Assembly (NCBI GenBank): GCA_947597925.1
Contig: CANQFA010000002.1
Location: 62,001 to 126,000, forward strand
Direction of reading: 5' to 3'
DNA: 64,000 nt
DNA from: an uncultured Clostridia bacterium
GTDB lineage: Bacteria; Bacillota; Clostridia; Christensenellales; Borkfalkiaceae
In this document: positions 33,678 through 42,591 of the stretch, one piece after another
Position numbering within the stretch: position 1 is the stretch's first letter
How the letters are laid out: each line of letters opens with the position of its first letter
Made by a program: the position numbers and the translations under genes
The notes under the pieces: generated by a model
Told to the model about the DNA's origin: nothing
Databases searched by the model: none
What the model saw: only the letters and a program-made list of their open reading frames with translations

Positions 33678-33706
33678 TTGAAATTGCGTCCGAGGTGTGA
33701 TATAAT
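33678..33706 (+). promoter_or_regulatory. Sigma-A promoter for the 33725 gene and Nudix gene
   Basis: TTGAAA (33678-33683), 17-bp spacer, TATAAT (33701-33706). Confidence 0.82.
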
Positions 33707-33724
33707 GAAGAAAAGGAGGGCGGT

Positions 33725-34432
33725 ATGCAGGACGAATACGAAAGCATCGAGCGGGCATTTGCCGCGATAGGAGAGCTCACGGAGGGAAAATTTGTCACGG
33801 CGGATACCGCCATCACGGAGATCCTCCGCCGCATTGCCGCCAGCAAAAAGCTCACCGAGCTCTTTACGGCGGTCGTGAGCGGGTATGACTATGCGCGTGC
33901 CCGCCGCACCTATCTCCGCTTCGAGGAGGGCGCCGCACACGGCGTCGCCTACCTCCCCACGGGACGCGCCGAGATCCTCGCCTTCGTCTTCTGCCTCTTT
34001 GTGGAATTCGATGCGGGCAGCATGCGCTTCGGCGATTTCCTCCTCCGCTATTTCTATGTAGACGGCAGTTACACGGCGAGCTATCTCGTCTTTCTGGAGC
34101 GCATGGTGGTGCCCTTCCGCGACATCCTGCGCGACTGCTTCCCCGCGCCCGACAAGGTACAGCGGGCAGAGGCCCTGCGCAAGGAAGAGGAGCTCTTCGG
34201 GGCGGTCGCCGAGCGCATCCCCGCCGAGAGGCTTCGCGTCGCACGGTTCGAACTCCGCGAAGAGGAGCGGACGAATGTCGAGCGCATCCTCACCGAGATG
34301 TCCGCCGCGGCCGCACGGCAGGACGGCAGCGAACTTGCGGCCCTCGCCGCGGGATACCGCTATCTCCTCCGCTATTTCGGAGGGGAAGACGGAGAGGCGC
34401 TGACCCTCTTCGCCCTCATTGCAAAGATTTGA
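33725..34432 (+). CDS. Hypothetical helical protein upstream of a Nudix hydrolase
   Basis: A 235-residue cytoplasmic protein with no domain I recognise. It is largely helical with hydrophobic stretches such as EILAFVFCLFVEFDAGSMRF that are too polar for membrane helices. GGAGGGCGGT precedes ATG 33725 and a strong promoter drives it. The Nudix gene starts 3 nt after its stop, so the two are one operon. Confidence 0.75.
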   Translation: MQDEYESIERAFAAIGELTEGKFVTADTAITEILRRIAASKKLTELFTAVVSGYDYARARRTYLRFEEGAAHGVAYLPTGRAEILAFVFCLFVEFDAGSMRFGDFLLRYFYVDGSYTASYLVFLERMVVPFRDILRDCFPAPDKVQRAEALRKEEELFGAVAERIPAERLRVARFELREEERTNVERILTEMSAAAARQDGSELAALAAGYRYLLRYFGGEDGEALTLFALIAKI

Positions 34433-34435
34433 GAG

Positions 34436-34969
34436 ATGGAATTCGAAGAAAAGACGATATCGGAGCGGGAGATCTTCCGCGGGAAGGTCGTCCGCCTCAG
34501 GGTAGATGAAGTGCGTCTCCCCGACGGCAGCACTTCGCGGCGGGAGATCGTGGACCATCCGGGCGGCGCCTGCGTGCTCGCGGTGCGGGAGGGGAAGGTC
34601 CTCCTCGTCCGCCAATACCGCTATGCCTACCGCGAGGAGCTCCTCGAGATCCCCGCGGGCAAGCTCGAGGAAGGGGAGGACCCCATGTGCGCGGCGGCGC
34701 GCGAACTCAGCGAAGAGACGGGGCTTTCCGCAGGGAAGATGACCCTACTCCGCGTCCTCTATCCCACCCCGGGGTACTCCTCGGAGAAGATCTATATCTA
34801 TGAGGCGGAGGAGCTCGAGGAAGGGGCGCGCCATCCCGACGCGGGAGAATTTCTGAGCGCCGTCTCCATCCCTCTCGAAGAGGCGTATGCCATGGCGGAC
34901 GAAGGAAAGATCCGCGACGCCAAGACCCTCATCGCCCTCGCCGACTACCGCCTGCGCCATCTAAGGTAA
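34436..34969 (+). CDS. Nudix hydrolase, ADP-ribose pyrophosphatase type
   Basis: Hydrolyses ADP-ribose or related nucleotide sugars. The full Nudix box runs from Gly75 to Leu97 (GKLEEGEDPM, then REL-EET-G-L spacing), preceded by EEKTISEREIFRGKVVRLRVD and VRQYRYA, typical for the NudF branch; the PGYSSEKIYIYEA motif after the box supports ADP-ribose. It is 177 residues, and starts 3 nt after the upstream gene. Confidence 0.92.
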   Translation: MEFEEKTISEREIFRGKVVRLRVDEVRLPDGSTSRREIVDHPGGACVLAVREGKVLLVRQYRYAYREELLEIPAGKLEEGEDPMCAAARELSEETGLSAGKMTLLRVLYPTPGYSSEKIYIYEAEELEEGARHPDAGEFLSAVSIPLEEAYAMADEGKIRDAKTLIALADYRLRHLR

Positions 34970-34982
34970 AGAAAAAAGAGAG

Positions 34983-35010
34983 ACCTCCCCGTGCAATCGC
35001 ACGGGGAGGT
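34983..35010. terminator. Terminator between the Nudix gene and the small membrane gene
   Basis: Perfect 12-pair stem (34983-34994 with 34999-35010), AATC loop. The A-rich left flank makes a good T tail on the minus strand. Confidence 0.8.
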
Positions 35011-35038
35011 TTGCGTAGGGAATCCAATTCGGAAGGCG

Positions 35039-35236
35039 TCAGTTGTTGGTGCAGCCGCATCCGCCGAGACCGAGGCTGCCCGCAATGGACGAGAGGGTCC
35101 CGTTCTTGCACAGGGTATAGGCGAGGGCCACGAGAAGGGGCCAGCCGAAGCCCGTGAGCGCTCTCGAGTTGAGCACGTTCGTGGACCCGAGGATGAGCGC
35201 GATGATGAGAATCCAAAGGCAGCTGTTGCTGTTCAT
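35039..35236 (-). CDS. 65-residue hydrophobic protein with C-terminal GGCGC tail
   Basis: A small membrane peptide: polar NSNSC start, helix LWILIIALILGSTNVL, a second hydrophobic stretch GWPLLVALAYTLC, and a glycine/cysteine end GSLGLGGCGCTNN. AAGGAGG lies before ATG 35236. Upstream on the minus strand is CATATGATA with AC 17 nt before it, similar to a late mother-cell (sigma-K) pattern. Small hydrophobic Cys/Gly proteins are common among spore-coat components, but the link is only suggestive. Confidence 0.7.
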   Translation of the reverse strand: MNSNSCLWILIIALILGSTNVLNSRALTGFGWPLLVALAYTLCKNGTLSSIAGSLGLGGCGCTNN

Positions 35237-35345
35237 GGTGTTTCCTCCTTGAATTGCCGCAGAGTATGTAATTTTCGGTCCTGCGGTGTTCTATCATATC
35301 ATATGGACGGCGCGCGAAAAATGTTCGCAAACTCCGTTCATTCGG

Positions 35346-35374
35346 TTGCCAAACGTGCGAAAGTTTGGTATAAT
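35346..35374 (+). promoter_or_regulatory. Sigma-A promoter for the ECF-S/coaX/hom operon
   Basis: TTGCCA (35346-35351), 17-bp spacer, TATAAT (35369-35374). A leader of about 110 nt follows, in which I see only small hairpins and no known riboswitch. Confidence 0.82.
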
Positions 35375-35492
35375 AAATACGTCGCCGCCTTGGCGGGAGG
35401 GGCACTTCGGGCTCCATCCCATTGGGCGAGGACAAAAAATTTTTTCTGCGGATACCCTACGACAGGGAGGGATCCGACGGAGGTACAACTTC

Positions 35493-36167
35493 ATGGTAGC
35501 GGCAAAGTTCTTTTCCGCAAAAAACATCGCCTATTTCGGCGTGCTCCTCGCGCTCGTCATCGTGCTGCAGACCTTCGGCGGCACGCTCACGATCGGACCC
35601 GTACAGCTCAACTTTACGCTCGTCCCCATCGTCGTCGGCGCGATCCTGCTCGGGCCCGTCGCGGGCGCCCTTTTGGGGCTCGCATGCGGCATCGTGGTCC
35701 TCATTCAGGTCATCCTGATGATGTCTCCCTTCTATGCCGTGATCTGGACGGAGGCGCCCGTCATCACCACCCTCGTCTGCACGGTAAAGACGACCGTCGC
35801 AGGCCTCGCCGCGGGGCTTCTCTACCGCCTCATTGCAAAGAAGAGCACTCTTGCGGCAGTCTTTGCGGCCTCCGCCGTCGTGCCCATCCTCAATACGGGC
35901 ATCTTTATCCTCGGCTGTCTCTGCATGAACGGCGCCATCGCGGCCTTTCAGACACAGCTCGATTTGGGCGGGATGAATGTCTTCGTGTTTATCGTCGTCA
36001 TCCTCGTCACGTGGAACTTCTTCATTGAGTTCGCGATCAATCTCCTGCTCTCGCCCGCCATCCACCGCGTGGTGACCGTCACGGAGAAGTACATCATGAA
36101 AAAATACAGTGCAAAGCGGGAGCCCGCAGTCGAAGCGGCTGCGGCACCCGACGGGAAGCAGTCATGA
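35493..36167 (+). CDS. ECF transporter S component (probably pantothenate)
   Basis: A 224-residue substrate-binding membrane subunit of an energy-coupling-factor transporter, with about six helices. LVIVLQTFGGTLTIGPVQLN and LTLVPIVVGAILLGPVAGALLG-like segments (here FTLVPIVVGAILLGP) and the conserved Gly/Pro loops are S-component features. The ligand is inferred as pantothenate because coaX overlaps by 4 nt. GGAGGT lies 8 nt before ATG 35493; the frame to 35286 is leader. ECF ATPases and T subunit are not in this window. Confidence 0.85.
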   Translation: MVAAKFFSAKNIAYFGVLLALVIVLQTFGGTLTIGPVQLNFTLVPIVVGAILLGPVAGALLGLACGIVVLIQVILMMSPFYAVIWTEAPVITTLVCTVKTTVAGLAAGLLYRLIAKKSTLAAVFAASAVVPILNTGIFILGCLCMNGAIAAFQTQLDLGGMNVFVFIVVILVTWNFFIEFAINLLLSPAIHRVVTVTEKYIMKKYSAKREPAVEAAAAPDGKQS

Positions 36168-36940
36168 TCATCTGTATCGATATCGGCAATACCAATATCA
36201 AATATGCCGTCTTCGACGGGGAACTCAAGGTCTCCTTCCGCGTCGCCACCGACCTCAAGCGGACGAGCGACGAATACGGCGCACAGCTCCTCGCCATGCT
36301 CTCCGTGGCGGAGATCAGGCGCGAAGACGTGACGGGCGGCATCTTCTCCTCCGTCGTCCCCAGCCTCGATTACACCATCTCGCACATGCTCGATGTCTAC
36401 CTCGGGATCTGTCCCAAGCAGGTGGGCCCGGGGCTCAGGACGGGACTGAAGATCCTGGCGGACAACGCTCGGGAAGTGGGCGCCGACCGCGTCGTCAACA
36501 ATGTCGCCGCCATCAAAAAGTACGGCACGGAGAAGCCCATCATCGTCGTCGACTTCGGCACCGCGACCACCTTCAATGTACTAAAGGAAGGCGCGTTCAT
36601 CGGCGGGGTCATCGCCCCGGGCATCAAGGGCTCGCTCGACAGCCTCGTAAACGGCACCGCCAAGCTCCCGCGCGTGGAGATCGAGGCGCCCCCGAGCGTC
36701 ATCGCCACAAATACCGTCACCAATATGCAGGCGGGCATCGTGTTCGGCTTTGCCGGTCTCGTCGACTATCTCATCAAGAAAATCAAAAAGGAGCTCGGGA
36801 CAGACGCCCTCACCATCGCGACGGGAGGATTTTCCGAAGTCATGGCGAAGGAGACGAAGTGCATCGACGTCGTCGACAAGATGCTGACACTCAGCGGGCT
36901 CAAATTACTGTACGATCTCAATTTGGAGGAAGCAAAATGA
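36164..36940 (+). CDS. coaX: Type III pantothenate kinase
   Basis: Phosphorylates pantothenate, the first step of CoA synthesis, insensitive to CoA feedback. The 258 residues begin IICIDIGNTNIKYAVF (phosphate loop) and contain VDFGTATTFNVL and GGVIAPGIKGSLDSL. It overlaps the S component (ATGA) and hom (ATGA), making a compact uptake-and-trapping unit. Confidence 0.97.
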   Translation: MIICIDIGNTNIKYAVFDGELKVSFRVATDLKRTSDEYGAQLLAMLSVAEIRREDVTGGIFSSVVPSLDYTISHMLDVYLGICPKQVGPGLRTGLKILADNAREVGADRVVNNVAAIKKYGTEKPIIVVDFGTATTFNVLKEGAFIGGVIAPGIKGSLDSLVNGTAKLPRVEIEAPPSVIATNTVTNMQAGIVFGFAGLVDYLIKKIKKELGTDALTIATGGFSEVMAKETKCIDVVDKMLTLSGLKLLYDLNLEEAK

Positions 36941-38220
36941 AGAAAGTGGGAGTATCCATCCTCGGACTGGGCACCGTGGGCGGCGGGACATACCGCATCC
37001 TCACGGAACATGCGGAGTTTTTCCGCCGCACGCAGGAGGTCGACCTCGTCATCGAGAGCGTCCTCGAGCAGGACGGCCGCAAGACAGAGGCGCTCGGCGT
37101 TCCCGCGGAAAAGGTCGCCCAAAATATTGCGGAGGTCGTCCTCGATCCCGATGTCAATGTCGTCGTGGAGTGCCTCGGCGGCGTCAACGAGGCGCGGGAA
37201 TATGTGCTCGACGCCCTCAACGCGGGGAAGACGGTGGTCACTTCCAATAAGGAGCTCTTCTGCAAATTTTCCCATGAGCTTGAGCGCGCGGCGAAGCGGC
37301 ACAATGCGGGCCTCTTCTTCGAGGCGAGCTGCGTGGGCGGGGTACCCATCATCCGCACCCTCCTCGACGGCGTGCAGTCCAATGAGATCTCCCGCATCAT
37401 GGGCGTCATCAACGGCACGACCAACTTCATCCTCTCCGAGATGACGGAGAAGGGGAGCAACTATGCAGATGCGCTCGCGCGTGCCCAGCAGCTCGGCTAT
37501 GCCGAAGCGGACCCCGCCGCCGACGTGGAGGGATTCGATGCCGCCTATAAGCTCTCCATCCTCTCCTCGCTCGCCTTCCACACCAAGGTCCCCTATACAA
37601 AGGTCTTCCGCGAGGGCATCACGAATATCTCCCGCGAGGACATCGAGGATGGCGACTCCCTCGGCTATGTCCTGAAACTTCTCGCCGTGGGCAAGCGCTC
37701 GTCCGCGGGCGTCGAGGTGCGCGTGCATCCCGCCTTCGTGCGCAAGGACCATCCGCTCGCCTCGGTGGGAGGGAACTATAACGCCGTCTTCGTCACGGGC
37801 GACTCGGTGGGGGATGTCATGCTGTACGGGCAGGGCGCAGGCGCGCTCCCCACGGGTAGCGCCATCGTCTCCGACATCATCTTTGCCTCGACGCACGGGG
37901 AGATGCGCTACTCCACCTTCAAAAACGGCGCTGCTCCCGAGAAGGATATGAAGTTCCTCTCCGACTTCCGGAGCGCCTACTACCTCCGCCTCACCGTGGA
38001 CGATGAACCGGGCGTGCTCGCCAAGCTCTCCTCCATCCTCGCCAAGTACAATATCTCCATCGTGGAGCTCATCCAGCGCACGGCAAAGGGGGAGGCGGGC
38101 AAGGCGACACTGGTGCTCGTCACCCACGAGACGCACGAGCTCGCCGTGAAGAATGCCGTCGCCAAGCTCAATGCGACAGGCCTCGCCCGCGTGGAGTCGG
38201 TGCTCCGCGTCGCCCTCTGA
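36937..38220 (+). CDS. hom: Homoserine dehydrogenase with C-terminal ACT domain
   Basis: Reduces aspartate semialdehyde to homoserine for threonine and methionine. The 427 residues show the nucleotide motif GLGTVGGGTYRIL, catalytic region VINGTTNFILSEM and an ACT domain at the end (LRLTVDDEPGVLAKLSSILAKY), likely threonine-sensing. GGAGGA lies 6 nt before ATG 36937. Transcription with coaX is unusual; it shares the pathway with asd at 24461-25537. Confidence 0.96.
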   Translation: MKKVGVSILGLGTVGGGTYRILTEHAEFFRRTQEVDLVIESVLEQDGRKTEALGVPAEKVAQNIAEVVLDPDVNVVVECLGGVNEAREYVLDALNAGKTVVTSNKELFCKFSHELERAAKRHNAGLFFEASCVGGVPIIRTLLDGVQSNEISRIMGVINGTTNFILSEMTEKGSNYADALARAQQLGYAEADPAADVEGFDAAYKLSILSSLAFHTKVPYTKVFREGITNISREDIEDGDSLGYVLKLLAVGKRSSAGVEVRVHPAFVRKDHPLASVGGNYNAVFVTGDSVGDVMLYGQGAGALPTGSAIVSDIIFASTHGEMRYSTFKNGAAPEKDMKFLSDFRSAYYLRLTVDDEPGVLAKLSSILAKYNISIVELIQRTAKGEAGKATLVLVTHETHELAVKNAVAKLNATGLARVESVLRVAL

Positions 38221-38235
38221 TTTATCCCAAATAGC

Positions 38236-38261
38236 AAAAGGACCCTTCCGGGTCCTTTTTT
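38236..38261 (+). terminator. Terminator of the hom operon
   Basis: Ten-pair stem AAAAGGACCC / GGGTCCTTTT (38236-38245, 38250-38259) with TTCC loop and T6. Confidence 0.9.
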
Positions 38262-38262
38262 G

Positions 38263-38376
38263 TTACGTGTCATTCCGAACGCATCCCTTACGTCATTCCG
38301 AACGCGTCTCTTACGTCATTCCGAACGCAGTGAGGGATCTCAAGCCCGAGATTTCCCCCTTCGGTCGTCGAAATGA
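38263..38376. repeat. Three tandem TTACGTCATTCCGAACGC units ending in a long imperfect hairpin
   Basis: Units begin at 38263, 38288 and 38311 (24-25 nt spacing). The third continues as GCAGTGAGGGATCTC, a six-nucleotide loop, then GAGATTTCCCCCTTCGG and CGAAATGACG, so unit three and 38347-38377 form an imperfect inverted repeat. The sequence type (GTCATTCCGAACG...) is a widespread intergenic repeat of gut bacteria as I remember it. No open reading frame is present. Confidence 0.75.
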
Positions 38377-38489
38377 CGAAAAGGCGCCTTGCTGTCCCCT
38401 TGAGGGGAAAGTGGCGCGAAGCGACGAAAGGGGTGTGTTCTCCTCCCAAGTCTCAAAAACGCTCGAAAACCCCTCAAAACAGCCTTTTT
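38377..38489. other. Gene-free stretch with further repeat-like pieces
   Basis: Between the tandem repeat and the dyad there is no gene. It holds GTCCCCTTGAGGGGAAAG (a short dyad CCCCTT/AAGGGG-like) and a CGCGAAGCGACG piece followed by polypurine and CCCTC runs; these look like remnants of interspersed elements. No promoter is evident. Confidence 0.5.
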
Positions 38490-38520
38490 GCATAGTATTA
38501 TGTCGCGCATAATACTATGC
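38490..38520. repeat. Perfect dyad GCATAGTATTATG-N5-CATAATACTATGC
   Basis: Thirteen-base arms (38490-38502, 38508-38520). Together with the T-run before it, the left half is nearly identical to 42814-42839 in front of thrS, so it is a repeated element. Confidence 0.75.
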
Positions 38521-38523
38521 AGA

Positions 38524-38561
38524 TGAAAAAATATCGGGGCCTCGGAAGGTCCGAAGCTCCG
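38524..38561 (-). terminator. Terminator of the leuS-38567 transcript
   Basis: Twelve-base stem with one mismatch (38535-38546 with 38550-38561), followed on the minus strand by ATATTTTTTC. Confidence 0.7.
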
Positions 38562-38566
38562 ACTTT

Positions 38567-39253
38567 TCAGTTTTCTTTCAGCCTCTCGCGGAGGGCGGCG
38601 AGGAGTTCATCTTCCTCTATCTCGTAGTCCGAGGTGAGCGCCGCGATCTCGTGGGGAAGCTCCTTGAGCTCGGGCGGAGCATCTTCGGGGAGGGGCGCGA
38701 GGAGTCCCTCTTCCGAGAGGATGCCCTCACGGAGAGGCCCGCGCAGGGCGAGCAGTTTCAGGCAGTCCTCCACGACGGTGGAAAAGGCGATCTTGCGGGA
38801 CTCGCTGTCGTCCATGCCGCAGTACTTGATGAAGCCGTCCACGACGAAGAAGAGGTCCATCTTCTCCTCCTGTTCGAGGTCGAAGCGGGAGGAGCGCAAG
38901 GGGATGCAGAGGGGTTCGCCCTCCGCCACTCTTCCGCCGTGCTCCTCGAAATAGCCGAGGATCTCGGTGACGGCGTTCATGCCGCCCTCCTTCCCGCCGA
39001 TGCCCGAGGCCGTCGCGGGGAGGTCCCGAAGGAGGGGAAAATTGTCCTCCAGAAAGTGCATGAGCACGGGCGGACAGCCGCCCTCTTCCTCGTGCGTGAA
39101 GATCCACACGCCGTCATAGTCGCCCGCGGGAAAGGGGAGCGCGGGGTCATGCCACACGACCTCTGCATCCGCGCCGATGAGCTTTTCCGCTTCTCTTGCG
39201 AGTTTTCGTTCGGGGGAGCCGTCATCGCCCCCCGTGAGAAAGAGGATCTTCAT
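38567..39253 (-). CDS. Putative flavodoxin-fold protein downstream of leuS
   Basis: A 228-residue protein starting MKILFLTGGDDGSPERKLAR, followed by YDGVWIFTHEEEGGCPPVL, a layout like NADPH-dependent FMN reductases or flavodoxin-like folds in which the second strand leads into a glycine loop (TASGIGGKEGGMNAVTEIL). The last 80 residues are acidic and helical without a clear fold. It begins 1 nt after the leuS stop and shares its transcript. Flavin binding is inferred from the pattern only. Confidence 0.6.
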   Translation of the reverse strand: MKILFLTGGDDGSPERKLAREAEKLIGADAEVVWHDPALPFPAGDYDGVWIFTHEEEGGCPPVLMHFLEDNFPLLRDLPATASGIGGKEGGMNAVTEILGYFEEHGGRVAEGEPLCIPLRSSRFDLEQEEKMDLFFVVDGFIKYCGMDDSESRKIAFSTVVEDCLKLLALRGPLREGILSEEGLLAPLPEDAPPELKELPHEIAALTSDYEIEEDELLAALRERLKEN

Positions 39254-39254
39254 A

Positions 39255-41684
39255 TCAGCCGACGATGAGATTGACGAGCCGCCCGGGGACGACGACGCAC
39301 TTTTTGACCGTCTTGCCCTCGAGGCGCGCCTTGACTTCGGGGAGGGCGAGGGCAAATGCCTCGATCTCTTCGTTTGTGTACGAGGCGGGGATCATGGCCT
39401 TGCAGACGATCTTCGAGTTGATCTGCACGGCATATTCCTTCTCGTCGAGGATGAGCGCGGCGGGGTCCTCTTTCGGATATTCCTGTTCGAGCAGGAAGCC
39501 CTTTCCGCCGATCTGCTCCCAGAGCTCCTCCGAGAAATGGGGGGCGCAGGGTGCGAGGAGGAGGATGAGGTCCTTCACGGTCGCCTGCAGGAGGGTCACA
39601 TTCTTTTCGGGAAGCCCGTCGTACTTGCAGACGGCATTCACGAGCTCCATGAGGCGGGCGACGGCGGTATTGAAGGAGAAGGCCTCCATATCCTTGGTCA
39701 CGCGCTGAATGGCGAAGTTGCGCGCATAGTTGAGCGCCTTTTCCTCGGCGCCGAAGGGCTCCTCTTTGGCCGCCCTTTCGCTATAGACCTTGAGGACGGT
39801 CTTCTCCACGCGGTCTAAAAATCTCGCGACCGCCTTGATGCCGTCGTCATTCCACGGCCCGCCCTCGGTATAGGAGAAGCCGAACATGAGGTAGAGACGG
39901 AAGGCGTCCGAGCCGTATTCGTTGACATAGTCGTCGGGCGAGACGACATTCCCGTGCGATTTGGACATGCGGTTTCCGTCGGGCCCCAAGATGACCCCCT
40001 GATGCACGAGGCGGCGGAAGGGCTCATCGAAGTCGAGATAGCCCATATCGCGGAGCGCCTTGGTGAAGAAGCGGGCATAGAGGAGGTGCATGCAGGCATG
40101 TTCCGCGCCGCCCACATAGGTATCCACGGGGAGCAGGCGGTCCACCGCCTCCCGCCCGAAGGGTTCCTTTTCATTCTCGGAGTCGGCATAGCGCAGATAG
40201 TACCAGCTCGAGCAGACGAAGGTATCGAGGGTGTCGGGATCGCGCTCGGCCGCGCCGCCGCAGACGGGGCAGGTCGTGTGCATGAAGCCCTCATGCTTCG
40301 CGAGGGGAGATTTCCCGTCGGGGCGGAACTCCACGTCGTAGGGAAGGCGGACTGGGAGGTCCTTTTCGGGGACAGGCACGGCGCCGCAGTGCGGGCAGTG
40401 GATGACGGGAATGGGCGCACCCCAATAGCGTTGGCGGGAGACGAGCCAGTCGCGGAGGCGGTAGTTGACCTTCTTTCCGCCCTTGCCGAGAATGGAGAGA
40501 TGAGTCGCGATCGCGTCGCGTGCCTCTTCGCCCACGAGCCCGTCAAATTGCAGGGAACCGCGCACGATGCCGTCCTCCGTATAGGGGAGCTCGGTCTCGC
40601 CGCCCTGTTTCTCGATGACCTTGACGATGGGAAGGCCGTATTTCGTCGCGAAGGCATAGTCCCTCTCGTCGTGGGCGGGAACGGCCATGACGGCGCCCGT
40701 GCCGTAGCTCGCGAGCACATAGTCGGCGAGATAGATGGGGATCTTCTTTCCGGTGAGGGGATGGATGGCATAGGAGCCTGTGAAGACGCCCGTCTTCTCG
40801 CGGGTGGAGGAGAGGCGCTCTATCTCATTTGCGCGCGAGGCATAGTCGATGTATGCCTCCACGGCCTCCTCCTGCGCGGGCGTCGCCAGTTTGCGGGCGA
40901 GGGGATGCTCGGGCGCGAGGACGACATAGGTCACCCCGAAGAGGGTATCGCAGCGCGTCGTGTAGACGCGGAAGGATTCCCCGCTCTCCGTCTCAAAGGC
41001 TATCTCGCAGCCCGTGGACTTTCCGATCCAGTTGCGCTGCATGTTCTTGGTCTTCTCGGGCCAGTCGAGGCCGTCGAGCCCCGAGAGGAGCTCCTCGGCA
41101 TATTCGGTGATGCGGAAGAACCACTGCGTGAGATTTTTCCGTACGACGGGGGTGCCGCAGCGCTCGCAGACCCCCTCGGTCACCTGCTCATTGGCGAGCA
41201 CGGTGTTGCAGGAAGGGCACCAGTTGACGGGCGCCTCCTTGCGGTAGGCGAGGCCCTTCTTGTAGAGCTGCAGAAACATCCACTGCGTCCACTTGTAGTA
41301 GTCCTCTTCGCACGTCTTGATCTCGGCGGACCAGTCGAACATGGCGCCCATCGCGCGGAGCTGCTCCTCCATCGTGGCGATATTTTTCTCCGTGGAGTCC
41401 TTGGGATGCACGCCCGTCTTGATGGCGTAGTTCTCGGCGGGCAGACCGAAGGCATCGAAGCCCATGGGCTGGAAGACCTCGTAGCCCTGCATGCGCCTGA
41501 AGCGGGCATAGCTGTCGGCGGGACCGTAGTTATACCAATGTCCCACATGGAGCTTTGCGCCCGAGGGATAGGAGAACATCTCCAGCACATAAAATTTCGG
41601 CTTTCCCGATTTCTTGTCGTAGTGATGGAGCTTCGCCTTTTCCCAGCGCTGCTGCCATTTTTTTTCGATCGATCTCAGATCCAT
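39255..41684 (-). CDS. leuS: Leucyl-tRNA synthetase
   Basis: Charges tRNA-Leu. The 809 residues show the class I HIGH-type motif as [16 protein letters not shown], the editing-domain region and the catalytic lysine loop [11 protein letters not shown] 41684 ([18 protein letters not shown]) has GGAGGTT upstream; the extra 293-codon frame is not coding. The leader is only about 40 nt, so no T-box is present, unlike thrS. Confidence 0.97.
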   Translation of the reverse strand: MDLRSIEKKWQQRWEKAKLHHYDKKSGKPKFYVLEMFSYPSGAKLHVGHWYNYGPADSYARFRRMQGYEVFQPMGFDAFGLPAENYAIKTGVHPKDSTEKNIATMEEQLRAMGAMFDWSAEIKTCEEDYYKWTQWMFLQLYKKGLAYRKEAPVNWCPSCNTVLANEQVTEGVCERCGTPVVRKNLTQWFFRITEYAEELLSGLDGLDWPEKTKNMQRNWIGKSTGCEIAFETESGESFRVYTTRCDTLFGVTYVVLAPEHPLARKLATPAQEEAVEAYIDYASRANEIERLSSTREKTGVFTGSYAIHPLTGKKIPIYLADYVLASYGTGAVMAVPAHDERDYAFATKYGLPIVKVIEKQGGETELPYTEDGIVRGSLQFDGLVGEEARDAIATHLSILGKGGKKVNYRLRDWLVSRQRYWGAPIPVIHCPHCGAVPVPEKDLPVRLPYDVEFRPDGKSPLAKHEGFMHTTCPVCGGAAERDPDTLDTFVCSSWYYLRYADSENEKEPFGREAVDRLLPVDTYVGGAEHACMHLLYARFFTKALRDMGYLDFDEPFRRLVHQGVILGPDGNRMSKSHGNVVSPDDYVNEYGSDAFRLYLMFGFSYTEGGPWNDDGIKAVARFLDRVEKTVLKVYSERAAKEEPFGAEEKALNYARNFAIQRVTKDMEAFSFNTAVARLMELVNAVCKYDGLPEKNVTLLQATVKDLILLLAPCAPHFSEELWEQIGGKGFLLEQEYPKEDPAALILDEKEYAVQINSKIVCKAMIPASYTNEEIEAFALALPEVKARLEGKTVKKCVVVPGRLVNLIVG

Positions 41685-41729
41685 CCCAACCTCCCGCGCG
41701 CCGTATGAGGTGCACGCACTTTTCTCACG

Positions 41730-41758
41730 ATTATACCGCATTTCGGGGATAAAGTCAA
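41730..41758 (-). promoter_or_regulatory. Sigma-A promoter for leuS
   Basis: Minus strand TTGACT (41758-41753), 17-bp spacer, TATAAT (41735-41730). Confidence 0.85.
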
Positions 41759-41840
41759 GCGAGAACACCATATATTCCGAAATTCCCGCCCGCTTGCCCG
41801 CCGAAAGGGGGAAAATTCTTCCCGCGCGCCCTTTGCGTAA

Positions 41841-41866
41841 ATAAAACCCGCGGGGAAGCATACAAT
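41841..41866 (+). promoter_or_regulatory. Sigma-E-like promoter for the YtxC-like gene
   Basis: CATACAAT (41859-41866) equals the textbook sigma-E -10 sequence; ATA of TAAATAAA lies 15 nt upstream. It ends 7 nt before the GTG start. Confidence 0.5.
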
Positions 41867-41873
41867 ATCTATC

Positions 41874-42560
41874 GTGGAAGAAATCACGGTCTCGGACGGG
41901 CGCGCCCGCAGCGCCTTTATCACCTATCTCTACAATGCGGTGGCGGCGGACCGCAGCGCGGACAGCGAGATACTCTTTTCGGAGGACCGCGCCGCCCTCC
42001 GTCTCAGGAGCGAGGGAGGGCTCCCGCCCGCCCTTTTGGGACGGCTCACGGAGAAGATCGCAGAGGTCATCGGGGTGGGCTATAAGTATTCCTTTCTCTT
42101 CTCGCGGCTGAAGACCTGCCTGCCGAGGCGGGAGAAGCGCTTTCTCTGCGCCGCTCTCATCGCCGCCGACCGTGAGGGGGACTTCGCCTACATCCGAAGA
42201 TATGTCGAGGCCGCCTCCGAGATCTGCGTGGACGGTGTGTATACCTTCCGCCTCGAGGCCCTCCGCAAGAAGTGGCTGCGCATCCTCGAGTATATCCCCG
42301 CCGCCTTCTCCTCCGCCGACCTCTGCAAGTTCTGCGAATTCCTCGTGGGGGAGAGCGACCGCAAGATCTATGTGCGCGGAAATGCCGTCTTCGGAGAAAA
42401 TTTCGCCCCGCTCAGGAGGAGCCGCCTCACGGGCACGGAGGACGTGGAGACGGAGATCATGCTCTCCGATGCGGGCTTTGTCTTCTGTCTCGGTGACGTG
42501 GGGGAGGACGTCGAAAAATTTCTGCAAAAATATTACGCCGAACGGGCGATATTCTCTTGA
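41874..42560 (+). CDS. Possible YtxC-like sporulation protein
   Basis: A 228-residue protein without membrane helices. The segment [20 protein letters not shown] resembles the conserved FR-containing helix of YtxC family proteins, and overall length and helical content agree, but the match is weak. GTG 41874 is the first usable start; there is no Shine-Dalgarno and the sigma-E-like -10 box ends just 7 nt before it, so the mRNA may be leaderless or the true start is later. The thrS promoter -35 lies in its last codons. Confidence 0.5.
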   Translation: MEEITVSDGRARSAFITYLYNAVAADRSADSEILFSEDRAALRLRSEGGLPPALLGRLTEKIAEVIGVGYKYSFLFSRLKTCLPRREKRFLCAALIAADREGDFAYIRRYVEAASEICVDGVYTFRLEALRKKWLRILEYIPAAFSSADLCKFCEFLVGESDRKIYVRGNAVFGENFAPLRRSRLTGTEDVETEIMLSDAGFVFCLGDVGEDVEKFLQKYYAERAIFS

Positions 42561-42585
42561 CAAATTCTTGAATTGAGCGTAAAAT
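42557..42585 (+). promoter_or_regulatory. Sigma-A promoter for T-box-thrS
   Basis: TTGACA (42557-42562), 17-bp spacer, TAAAAT (42580-42585); the -35 box overlaps the upstream stop codon. Confidence 0.85.
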
Positions 42586-42591
42586 CTGAGG

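Noticed and set aside
38263-38330. CRISPR-like tandem repeat
   Set aside because: Units are 23-25 nt with almost no spacer and no cas genes; it is a tandem duplication of an intergenic repeat.
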